Assembly (NCBI GenBank): GCA_031272025.1
Contig: JAISUP010000015.1
Coordinates: 1-36,702, forward strand
Direction: 5' to 3'
DNA length: 36,702 nucleotides
Source of the DNA: Bacteroidales bacterium
Lineage (GTDB): Bacteria; Bacteroidota; Bacteroidia; Bacteroidales; WCHB1-69
The notes beneath the pieces were generated by a model. The model was not told the origin of the DNA. It saw nothing but the letters and a program-made list of their open reading frames with translations, and made no database searches. The stretch's first letter is position 1. Every line of letters starts with the position of its first letter. Shown here in pieces: positions 15,866-23,628 of the stretch. Both the position numbers and the translations under genes were made by a program.

Positions 15866-18148
15866 ATGGATAAAAAGATATGGCTTGCTGTCGGCATTTG
15901 GCTTTGGGGGTTGGTCAGCCTCCAAGCACAGGATACCCTGAAAGGCAGCGTGACCGAACATGATGCGAGCAAGAAACAACCTTTGCCTTTGGCGGGTGCG
16001 ATATTGCAGTGGCATCAAACCGATGTGGGGACATATTCCGGCGCGGACGGACATTTTGTATTGCCTAAGGTGAAGTCAACCCGTGTACTTATCGTGAAAT
16101 ACCCGCGCTATGCCACGGACACAATTATCATAGAAGATGGGCAACAAATTTTGAATGTCTTATTGTCTTCGGCAAACATGTTGCAATCGGTGGAAGTGGG
16201 CTCTTCGCGCGGCGATTTTATTTCCGTGAAACCCATTCTCACTATGGTTATCGGGACAGAAGGGCTTCGAAAAGCCGCTTGTTGTAACCTGTCGGAAAGT
16301 TTTGACAACAGCGCGGCGGTGGACGTGGAATATAGCGATGCCGTTACCGGGGCTAAACAAATTTCGATGCTGGGACTCGCGGGAGTGTACAGTCAAATCT
16401 TGCTCGAAAATATTCCTTATGTAAGACTGCTTTCCCAACAGTTTGGACTGGCTTTTGTTCCCGGTTCGTGGATGGAATCAATTAGCATATCCAAAGGGAC
16501 ATCTTCCGTGATAAATGGATATGAAGGTATTACGGGACAAATTAACGTAGACTACAAGAAACCGGAAACGAATAGGGAAAAAATGTTTCTCAATCTTTAT
16601 GGCAATTCTCAAGGCAAGGGGGAACTGAATTTAAACAGCAGGGTAGGGGTGAACGAACATGCTTCTACCTTGTTCTTTCTTCATGCCGAAAGTCAAATGG
16701 CAAAATGGGACATGAATCACGACCATTTTCTTGATGTCCCGCTCAATTACAGTGTCAACGCCATGAATCGTTGGGATTATCACCGTGGGGCATGGGAAGG
16801 TCGTACTTTGCTTTCCTACTTGTGGGAAGACCGCGTTGGGGGCGAGAAAGGTTATCGACCTAACGAAACCCCAACAACTTTTGATGGCATTGTCCCAACC
16901 GATTCGAACAAGGTGAAATGGGGATTCTTTAATCGCACGCACCGGTTAAATGCAGTTACCAAAAACGGGTTCTTGCTGAAAGGAGATGACGAGAGCGTGG
17001 GCACGATTCTATCTTTCACTTTTCACGATACCCGTGCCATCTATGGACCGCGAAATTATGATGCTCGACAATATAGCGGTTATGTCAATATTCTTTATTC
17101 TAATAAATATGGTCGAAAAAAACGCTCCAAACTCACTATGGGGGGGAGTTTGCAATTCGACTATCTTAATGAACAATTGACTTTCTTATCGGGGGGCGAG
17201 TGGCTTACTACCCCGGGGATCATGCCACAACGAATAGAAACCGTACCGGGGGTATTTGTTGAATATGCCTACGTGCTTGATGAAAAATTAGTGGTCATGC
17301 CTGCTTTTCGCGTGGATTATAACACGCTTTATAAAGAGATATTTTGGACACCGCGGTTTCATCTCAAATGGATGCCTCTCCCTAACACGTCATTGCGGCT
17401 TTCGGCAGGAAAAGGTTATCGCACCCCCGCGATTCTTTCCGAAAACAGCGCGTTGCTCGTGAGCAATCGACAATTCGCGTTTCCCGCTACTTTGCAACCG
17501 GAAGAAGCCTATAACGGGGGCATAAGTTTAGTGCAGTCGTTCGTGATGAAAGGTGGAAAATCTTCTTTCTCTATTGATTATTATTATACTCGTTTTGTGC
17601 GGCAGTGGGTTATTGACCTTGACCAAGATCCCCGTTGGGTGTATATTTACAACCTGCAAGGGCAGTCGTATTCTCATTCTATTCAGGGCGAGTTCACGCT
17701 TTTCCCGCTACCCCGTTTTGAAATCACGTTAGCATATCGCTACAATCATGTGCAACAAACCACCAATAATCAATTGCAGGCAAAGGCGTTGACCGTGCCT
17801 CATAAAGTATTGCTTAATTTGCACTACGCGACCAAATTTGATAAATGGAAGTTCAATATTACCGCGCAATACAACAGCAGCACCCGTTTGCCCGACACGA
17901 AACAAAATCCACAAGAATATCAATTACCTTCGTATTCAAAAGATTATGTAGTATTGAACGCGCAAATTACTAAGAAATTTCGTAAAATAGAAGTCTATGT
18001 CGGGGGCGAGAATTTGCTCAATTATCGGCAACAAAACCCGCTTATATCTGCTCATCAGCCTTTTGGAGACTATTTTGATGCTTCTATCATTTATGCCCCT
18101 ATTATGGGAATCATGGGCTACGCGGGAATGCGATGGACCATCAACTGA
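15866..18148 (+). CDS. TonB-dependent outer-membrane receptor
   Basis: A 760-residue outer-membrane importer powered by TonB. The signal peptide ends at about residue 22 (LVSLQAQ). A carboxypeptidase-like regulatory domain spans about 25-110, a plug about 120-235 (QISMLGLAGVYSQILLENIPYVR, SISISKGTSSVINGYEGITGQINV), and the rest is a beta barrel ending in GYAGMRWTIN. The AACCNLSESF motif (137-146) marks the subgroup that in my recollection sits beside heavy-metal-handling proteins in Bacteroidetes. Together with the cysteine-rich upstream gene this suggests a metal or metal complex as substrate, which is inference. No SusD partner, so a carbohydrate role is unlikely. Convergent with the methyltransferase gene. 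Confidence 0.88.
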   Translation: MDKKIWLAVGIWLWGLVSLQAQDTLKGSVTEHDASKKQPLPLAGAILQWHQTDVGTYSGADGHFVLPKVKSTRVLIVKYPRYATDTIIIEDGQQILNVLLSSANMLQSVEVGSSRGDFISVKPILTMVIGTEGLRKAACCNLSESFDNSAAVDVEYSDAVTGAKQISMLGLAGVYSQILLENIPYVRLLSQQFGLAFVPGSWMESISISKGTSSVINGYEGITGQINVDYKKPETNREKMFLNLYGNSQGKGELNLNSRVGVNEHASTLFFLHAESQMAKWDMNHDHFLDVPLNYSVNAMNRWDYHRGAWEGRTLLSYLWEDRVGGEKGYRPNETPTTFDGIVPTDSNKVKWGFFNRTHRLNAVTKNGFLLKGDDESVGTILSFTFHDTRAIYGPRNYDARQYSGYVNILYSNKYGRKKRSKLTMGGSLQFDYLNEQLTFLSGGEWLTTPGIMPQRIETVPGVFVEYAYVLDEKLVVMPAFRVDYNTLYKEIFWTPRFHLKWMPLPNTSLRLSAGKGYRTPAILSENSALLVSNRQFAFPATLQPEEAYNGGISLVQSFVMKGGKSSFSIDYYYTRFVRQWVIDLDQDPRWVYIYNLQGQSYSHSIQGEFTLFPLPRFEITLAYRYNHVQQTTNNQLQAKALTVPHKVLLNLHYATKFDKWKFNITAQYNSSTRLPDTKQNPQEYQLPSYSKDYVVLNAQITKKFRKIEVYVGGENLLNYRQQNPLISAHQPFGDYFDASIIYAPIMGIMGYAGMRWTIN

Positions 18149-18188
18149 TCATGCAGGGTAGGCACTTTTATTTTAGATAATGAATATA

Positions 18189-19484
18189 TTACCGAGACAT
18201 ATCAAAATAGAGTGCCCACACTTGTTCCAATCGTTTGGCTATATGAAAAGCCAAAAACGGGGGGACGGCATTTCCTATGACTTTGTATGCCATGGACGGG
18301 CTCACGATAAAACGTTGCCGTTGTCCTTCGGGACGGATAAAAGAATAGTCAGGGGGGAAAGTTTGAATTAGGGCACATTCTCTGGGGGTTAGTCGCCTTT
18401 CAAGATAGCCTCGCGATAACTCTTCGTTCATTTGTCCGCCATGTTCTATCGACAAGCGGCGAAATTCGATATTACCATGATGCTCCGCCCGAATCGTGGG
18501 GGATACGTCTTGTAAGTTTACCTCCCGTTGTCCTTGACAATGTTTGCCCATGTAGCGGGCTTTGGAATAATATTTTTGGTCAGGGTCGCGACTATGTTCC
18601 GGTTCCGACAAAGGGGCAAAGATTTTTTGCAAAGATACAGGAGGCATCAAATGGGGGTGCGCGTTGCTGCTGTACGCGTGGGTAGGTTTCGGGTAAGGAT
18701 CGTAGGTCTCGGGAATCGTGTCTTGTTGTAAATTTTGCAAAGCCTCTGTTCGTAAGGCGGATTTGCGAATACCGATAAAGATGACCCTTTCACGCGATTG
18801 AGGTACGCCATAGTCTGCCGCTTGTAAAACCCGCGGTGGCAATACCAAATACCCTTGCCCGCAACTATTGGAAAAATCTTGCTGAATAATATCTTTTACA
18901 TTCGACAAATTGACTAAGCCCTTAACGTTTTCGGCAATAAAGATTTTGGGTTGCACGAGTTCTATCACCGACTTCATCCAGATGTATAATTTCCCGCGGG
19001 TTTCTTCGCTCGCGACCGGCAAAGTAATGATTTGTCCATGATGGTCTTTATGAGACTGAAAACCACGTCTTTTTCCCGCCAAACTGAAATCTTGACAAGG
19101 AAAGCCGCCGGTAACGACATCTATTTGTTGGGGAAAACTCCATTGTCTTGCCCGTGCCTGTTTTACCAAATCTACGATACTTTCCGTATGAAACATTTCA
19201 GGGAGATGACCTCTGGGCACGAAATACGATTGCCATGTTCGAGCGGCGGCAGGCAAAATGTCATTGGCAAAAACCGTGCGAAATGGAGTCCCCCTTAATT
19301 GTACATAATAATCGTCTATCTCGTTTTCAATAAAATATCTTGCAAACTGTGGGTGAATGCAGGGACGGGGTACCCTAAAATTTCCTTCCATGCCCAAATC
19401 CATGCCTCCACAACCGGAAAAAAGAGAAAGTACGCGAAGACTACCCTGACTAATTTTTGCTTCTTGTTGTTTTTTATTGCTCAT
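18189..19484 (-). CDS. DNA (cytosine-5-)-methyltransferase
   Basis: Transfers a methyl group from SAM to C5 of cytosine in a specific site. All main motifs are present in the 431-residue protein: I FSGCGGMDLG (22-31), IV GGFPCQDFS with nucleophile Cys130, VI IAENVKG (183-189), VIII DYGVPQSRERV (224-234), and IX-X LTPRECALIQTF and VIGNAVPP (402-409). The target-recognition region spans about 242-360, so the protein looks active. The target cannot be read directly; GGCC is a candidate because it is scarce in this window. The gene overlaps the upstream glycosylase gene by 11 bases and is translated after it. No restriction endonuclease lies next to it, so it may be a solitary modification enzyme. 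Confidence 0.93.
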   Translation of the reverse strand: MSNKKQQEAKISQGSLRVLSLFSGCGGMDLGMEGNFRVPRPCIHPQFARYFIENEIDDYYVQLRGTPFRTVFANDILPAAARTWQSYFVPRGHLPEMFHTESIVDLVKQARARQWSFPQQIDVVTGGFPCQDFSLAGKRRGFQSHKDHHGQIITLPVASEETRGKLYIWMKSVIELVQPKIFIAENVKGLVNLSNVKDIIQQDFSNSCGQGYLVLPPRVLQAADYGVPQSRERVIFIGIRKSALRTEALQNLQQDTIPETYDPYPKPTHAYSSNAHPHLMPPVSLQKIFAPLSEPEHSRDPDQKYYSKARYMGKHCQGQREVNLQDVSPTIRAEHHGNIEFRRLSIEHGGQMNEELSRGYLERRLTPRECALIQTFPPDYSFIRPEGQRQRFIVSPSMAYKVIGNAVPPFLAFHIAKRLEQVWALYFDMSR

Positions 19485-20181
19485 ATATTGCTGTTATTAT
19501 CCATTTTTTACGGGGATTATACCCCTTTTTACGCGAAAATTCGGTACAGGCAACATTCAGTTGACAGTTGTTACAAGCCGGTGCTTTCGCGGTACATACC
19601 GTAGCGGCATAATCCAATATTGCCCAATTTAAGGTTTTACAATCTTTGGTTTGTACAATTTGATTTGCCATAGATTGTATTGCCTTGTCGTGCCGCACAT
19701 CTACGTATTCTCCCGGCGAAAAATACCGCTTGAGCAGTCGAGACATGTTCACGTCTAATAAAGGTTTTCGTTTGTTTAAGATAAAGAGTTCGTAGGCATT
19801 TCGTAGATACAACCCGCTAAAACCGGCTTCCTGTAATTCGGCTGGCTTTATTTTAGGAGTATATTCACGAGTTGCCAAACGTTTTTTCATGCCTTGTGCC
19901 AACGTGTAAAGACGAGTAGCCCGCTGACGGTGTAAACCCAACGGTTTCATCATGTCTTCCAATTCTACTAATGTAGCCCCCATTAAGGCATCCCAATGTG
20001 GATATTTCTCGAAAAAAAAAGCATAATATTTTGCAACGGTTTCTGCTTTCGTGCGTTGCAATAATATTTCCGAAATAATAGTCTTGTAATAACCTATCCC
20101 TTCTTCTCGCCAAGGAAAAGAACGACGATTTTTTTCAAACCATTGTAAGAGCACTTCCCGAAAATAATCTTGTTTGCGCAA
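19474..20181 (-). CDS. Mig-like mismatch DNA glycosylase (MutY/EndoIII superfamily), probably T:G-specific
   Basis: Base-excision repair glycosylase of 235 residues. Helix-hairpin-helix fold: SEILLQRTKAETV (37-49), GLHRQRATRL (82-91), GFSGLYLRNAY (120-130), catalytic Asp143 in LLDVNMSRLLKRYF, and an iron-sulfur loop C196-x6-C203-x2-C206-x5-C212. Annotation pipelines would call it MutY, but it lacks the NUDIX-like C-terminal domain. The residue 18 positions before the Asp is Tyr125, where EndoIII has Lys and MutY has Ser. In Mig.Mth, as I recall, Tyr126 and Asp144 hold the same relation, and that enzyme removes T from T:G mismatches made when 5-methylcytosine deaminates. The 11-base overlap with an m5C methyltransferase gene supports the same job here. 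The activity is inferred. Confidence 0.85.
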   Translation of the reverse strand: MRKQDYFREVLLQWFEKNRRSFPWREEGIGYYKTIISEILLQRTKAETVAKYYAFFFEKYPHWDALMGATLVELEDMMKPLGLHRQRATRLYTLAQGMKKRLATREYTPKIKPAELQEAGFSGLYLRNAYELFILNKRKPLLDVNMSRLLKRYFSPGEYVDVRHDKAIQSMANQIVQTKDCKTLNWAILDYAATVCTAKAPACNNCQLNVACTEFSRKKGYNPRKKWIITAIYEQ

Positions 20182-20193
20182 CGACTTGTTTTT

Positions 20194-22650
20194 TTACTTA
20201 TTACAATTTTTACAAACCATTTTTTTCACTTCGGCGTTATCAAAAATCGTAACGGGCAGTTTGTCAAACAAGGCACAAAGACGGGTTGGATTTTTGGCTA
20301 TTGCCATGTTTACCGATTTCGTGAAGAGCGCACCCAAATAGGTTTCGGGGCGATGTGCTGCCAAACTCACGTATGAAAATAGAAAATCTTCGCTAATGCT
20401 TTCATCCGACAAAAATGGGGTCATTAAATCTAAGGCAAACATGTAATCATAGTTTTTGATATAATAAGATGCTAATTTATATGCAGTTTGCCACGAAGAC
20501 AATTTGTCTCCGGTTAAGGTTTTGATTTTGGCATAGATATTTGTAAGCAGTTGCGGCTGTGTAGATGAAGGGTGTGTAGTTAAGTAATTGATAAATTTGA
20601 GTTGCCATTCCAAGTTTAACAAGTCTATTTTTTTCTTAGGTAAAGTATTTATACTGTATAGTTTATCTACGGCTGCCTGTAATTTGGCGATCTCGTTTTC
20701 TGCCATTATGGTGGTTTGATAAAGGCTAATGACATTCATGTTGTATTGTGCCGCGGGATTAGCGGGATTATAGTCGTATATTTTTTTCATGTCTGCCGCT
20801 ATGGATTCTGTCATTTTGGGTTGCACGAGATATTTCAGGTAGCATTCGTTGAGCAGGAAAGTTTGTCTCGAAGCCAAATCGGGCACTTGCATCCCCGCGA
20901 GAATTTGGGTTTCGTATTTTTGTTTTTCCACGTGATCCATGAGATATTTTTGTATGGCAATGGCTAATGGAAACTGTTTTTTGCGCCGCACGGATTCATT
21001 AAATTTATACAATGCCACGTTCAGGGCATTTTCGGGGGTATTCACGTTGAGCGAGAAATGGATGACTGCTCGCATGTAATGATGTTTGGTCAAAAAAGTA
21101 TCTAATTCTCTGGCTACTTGATTTTTATTTTTAGTCAGTTTTTCTATTACCTGTTCTTTGGGTTCCAAAATTAAGTAGTAATATTCGGCACTGTATAGCA
21201 AATCTTTTTTAAAGTCGCTCCACCCGTCGTCGGTACAGGATTCTATTTTCGCGGACGGGAAGCGCTTCGCGAAAGCCGCCGCCGCCGATTTGCCTTGCAT
21301 TTCTAATGCCTTCATGTAAGTAGCATTCTTCGCGTTGTCGAGCGATGTGTGCGCGATAATTTCTACTTTTGTTACCGTGTAAGCAGGCAATTTCATCGCC
21401 TTCATTTGAGGCTCAAAATCGGCATAAGTATAGGTAGTCTTTTTGGGCTTCATGGGCAAATCTATCGAACGGATAACCTCCTCTTCCGATGGAATATAAG
21501 CACCTGCCGGCTTCTCGGTTTGAAAATCAGGCAAAAAATTGATTTTTGTCTCAAATTCGGCATGTTTGCACTCTATATTTTTCTTAATAATGGTCCTACA
21601 AGCATATTTTCCTTCTTTAAGCACGATAACATTGATGTCGTAGTCGGCATTGGGGTCAATGGTTTCCGGAATTTTACAAACCGTAGCAATCAGTTTGGAA
21701 GATTTTTTATCTGCAATTTCGTTAGATTCCAATATTTTGGCAAAAGTAAAAGATTTGGTTACTGTTCCGCGAAAAGGTTTACTGTTATCCACGATAGTCG
21801 CGTGTTCGCAGTCATATTGTTTGTGTTGCACGAAGTCGAGTACTATCTCATCGCCTTCTTTTCCTATCATTTTCCTAATGGCACGATAGTCATCACACGA
21901 GAATATCACGTCATCGCCTTTGACCGTGAAACAAGAGGACAAGATTTCCATAGAAATATCTTTGCTGCAACGGGCACATACCTGAGCGTTGTATGGCGAT
22001 ATGCCCGCTCGCCCTTTCGTGTAGGGCAAATTCTTATCGGAAGGGGTAGTTTGATACGTTTGGAAGATGCGGTCATTTCCCAATATCAAAGAACCGTACA
22101 TGTTGCGAAGGTTGTTGTCGGGTTTTAGTCCAATGCCCACGCAAGTGTACGAAGAATTTAAAAGAATCTCCGCGGTTTTTAAATTCTTGAGCAAAGGCTG
22201 TATCAATGCTAAACAAACATCGTAATAAGAATAGTCGCTATCGCCCGCGTATGCTTTGGCTTTGAGTAGCAGTTCTGTCCCTTGTGTGGCAAGCCCGTAT
22301 TTTTTCAACCGCATGTTCAATGTTTTGTATTGAGCAATGTTTTCCCCTGTTTTCTCGTCTTTTGACGCTTGATAATTTGCCTGAAACTGTGCCGTGGAAT
22401 CTATTTTGCTGTCATGTTTTAAGGCAGGCAAAAACGAGTATTGTGCACGGGCAGCATCCAACATGTCGCTCATACATTGATACAAAACTTTTTCCGAATA
22501 AGTACCCGCGTTAAAATTCTTCTGATACTTATCGTTTTTTTTCACCACCTCCGGCGCGAAATTAAGATAAGGATTTTCATTTTGCGAAAATGATAATTCG
22601 CTCATTACCAATAAGCAAAAACATAAAAAAAAGATATTTATTCTTCTCAT
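20194..22650 (-). CDS. Exported 818-residue protein with CAP-like N-terminal region
   Basis: I do not recognise this protein as a whole. It begins with a signal peptide (MRRINIFFLCFCLLVMSELSFSQ, 1-23). Residues about 50-190 resemble a CAP/SCP1 domain: LKHDSKIDSTAQFQANYQ, TGENIAQY, and YTCVGIGLKPD before MYGSLILG. A central part (about 200-400) is beta-rich, with a C-x2-C pair in VCARCSKDI. Around 420-500 there is a stretch with an OmpA-like rhythm (KVEIIAHTSLDNAKN). The C-terminal 300 residues look helical and TPR-like, ending in CKNCNK. It ends 12 bases before the glycosylase start on the same strand, so the three genes may form one transcript, although an exported protein is an odd partner for DNA repair. 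Confidence 0.75.
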   Translation of the reverse strand: MRRINIFFLCFCLLVMSELSFSQNENPYLNFAPEVVKKNDKYQKNFNAGTYSEKVLYQCMSDMLDAARAQYSFLPALKHDSKIDSTAQFQANYQASKDEKTGENIAQYKTLNMRLKKYGLATQGTELLLKAKAYAGDSDYSYYDVCLALIQPLLKNLKTAEILLNSSYTCVGIGLKPDNNLRNMYGSLILGNDRIFQTYQTTPSDKNLPYTKGRAGISPYNAQVCARCSKDISMEILSSCFTVKGDDVIFSCDDYRAIRKMIGKEGDEIVLDFVQHKQYDCEHATIVDNSKPFRGTVTKSFTFAKILESNEIADKKSSKLIATVCKIPETIDPNADYDINVIVLKEGKYACRTIIKKNIECKHAEFETKINFLPDFQTEKPAGAYIPSEEEVIRSIDLPMKPKKTTYTYADFEPQMKAMKLPAYTVTKVEIIAHTSLDNAKNATYMKALEMQGKSAAAAFAKRFPSAKIESCTDDGWSDFKKDLLYSAEYYYLILEPKEQVIEKLTKNKNQVARELDTFLTKHHYMRAVIHFSLNVNTPENALNVALYKFNESVRRKKQFPLAIAIQKYLMDHVEKQKYETQILAGMQVPDLASRQTFLLNECYLKYLVQPKMTESIAADMKKIYDYNPANPAAQYNMNVISLYQTTIMAENEIAKLQAAVDKLYSINTLPKKKIDLLNLEWQLKFINYLTTHPSSTQPQLLTNIYAKIKTLTGDKLSSWQTAYKLASYYIKNYDYMFALDLMTPFLSDESISEDFLFSYVSLAAHRPETYLGALFTKSVNMAIAKNPTRLCALFDKLPVTIFDNAEVKKMVCKNCNK

Positions 22651-22751
22651 ATTACATTTATTTTTAATTTGAAAAACACGCTACAATAATAACACTTTTT
22701 TTTGAAATATGCAATAGTCTTTTTTTAAAAAAAAACATCGCGTACAATTTT

Positions 22752-23495
22752 TCATTTCTGTGTTAGCGTGCGGAACATATCTTCTAAGGGGGTATGCTGT
22801 GGGTTAAAATTTTGGTGTTCCCGTTCCTCTTCCGCCATTTTAAGCAATTGATTAAGAGATGAATCTATGACAATTTTCCCATGATGGATGATGATAACTC
22901 TGTCGCAAACGGCTTGCACTTCTTGCATGATATGCGTGGAAAGCAACACCGTTTTTTGTTGTCCGCATGTCCTGATCAGTTCGCGAATTTCTACCAATTG
23001 ATTGGGGTCTAAGCCCGTGGTAGGCTCGTCTAAAATAAGCACTTCGGGGTCATGAATCAGTGCTTGTGCCAATCCTACTCGTTGTTTGTAGCCCCGCGAC
23101 AACGCCCCGATTTTTTTGTGCTGCTCTATTTTTAAACCGGTCATTTCCACTACCTTATCTATTGCTTTCTTTTTATCGGGAAGATGATGCAGCCCCGCGA
23201 TAAAATGAAGAAATTCGCGCACGTACATGTCATGATACAAAGGATTGCTCTCTGAGAGGTAGCCTATTTTGGAACGCAACAACAAAGAATCATTCCAAAT
23301 ATCCAAGCCACACACCGACACGTTTCCTTCGGTAGGCGGCAAAAAACAGGTAATGATTTTCATCATGGTGGATTTGCCCGCGCCATTAGGTCCTAAAAAA
23401 CCAACAACTTCTCCTTTTGAAATTTCAAAGGTTACCTTATTTAAGGCATACTGACTTCCATAAAGTTTGGTTACGTTTTGTACGATGATTGACAT
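22752..23495 (-). CDS. gldA: GldA-type ABC transporter ATP-binding protein
   Basis: ATPase subunit of an ABC exporter. The 247-residue protein has Walker A GPNGAGKS (35-42), signature LSRGYKQRVGLAQAL, Walker B EVLILDEPTTGLDP and the switch STHIMQEV. The sequence is close to GldA, which works with GldF/GldG in gliding and secretion in Flavobacteria and is also found in non-gliding Bacteroidales. No gldF/gldG permease gene is adjacent here, so the membrane partner must lie elsewhere. The ATG is preceded by a TATATTCG box. Confidence 0.85.
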   Translation of the reverse strand: MSIIVQNVTKLYGSQYALNKVTFEISKGEVVGFLGPNGAGKSTMMKIITCFLPPTEGNVSVCGLDIWNDSLLLRSKIGYLSESNPLYHDMYVREFLHFIAGLHHLPDKKKAIDKVVEMTGLKIEQHKKIGALSRGYKQRVGLAQALIHDPEVLILDEPTTGLDPNQLVEIRELIRTCGQQKTVLLSTHIMQEVQAVCDRVIIIHHGKIVIDSSLNQLLKMAEEEREHQNFNPQHTPLEDMFRTLTQK

Positions 23496-23518
23496 ATTTA
23501 GACTTGTTATTTAAACCG

Positions 23519-23526
23519 CGAATATA
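23519..23526 (-). promoter_or_regulatory. Probable promoter -7 box of gldA (TTCG variant)
   Basis: TATATTCG followed by CGG on the minus strand, 23 bases before the ATG at 23495. It shares the TTCGCGG tail with the boxes before nadE and the debranching gene. Confidence 0.45.
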
Positions 23527-23600
23527 GTAAAAAAAGGGTTACGGCAACTATTTTTTTTTAAAATTTACTTCAAAGAGTTGTCATTTTTCTTAATTTCGCG

Positions 23601-23608
23601 TACCTTTG
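23601..23608 (+). promoter_or_regulatory. Promoter -7 box of clpC
   Basis: TACCTTTG followed by CATTC, 20 bases before the ATG at 23629. A short AAGGCG lies just before the start codon, one of the few Shine-Dalgarno-like stretches in the window. Confidence 0.6.
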
Positions 23609-23628
23609 CATTCTGAATTTATAAGGCG

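Noticed and set aside
15759-15941. 60-residue ORF between the Cys-rich gene and the TonB receptor
   Set aside because: Starts at TTG, overlaps the receptor's signal peptide in another frame, and shows no family resemblance.
19474-20181. Plain MutY (A/G-specific adenine glycosylase) annotation
   Set aside because: Tyr rather than Ser at the position 18 before the catalytic Asp, no NUDIX-like C-terminal domain, and overlap with an m5C methyltransferase gene all favour a Mig-like enzyme.
21349-22128. 259-residue plus-strand ORF inside the 818-residue gene
   Set aside because: Antisense shadow; the composition is skewed to F/R/H/I as expected from the opposite strand, and the minus-strand gene has a signal peptide and domain structure.
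18189-22650. Search for a restriction endonuclease partner
   Set aside because: The 818-residue neighbour has a signal peptide and no nuclease motif that I can see; the convergent neighbour is a TonB receptor.
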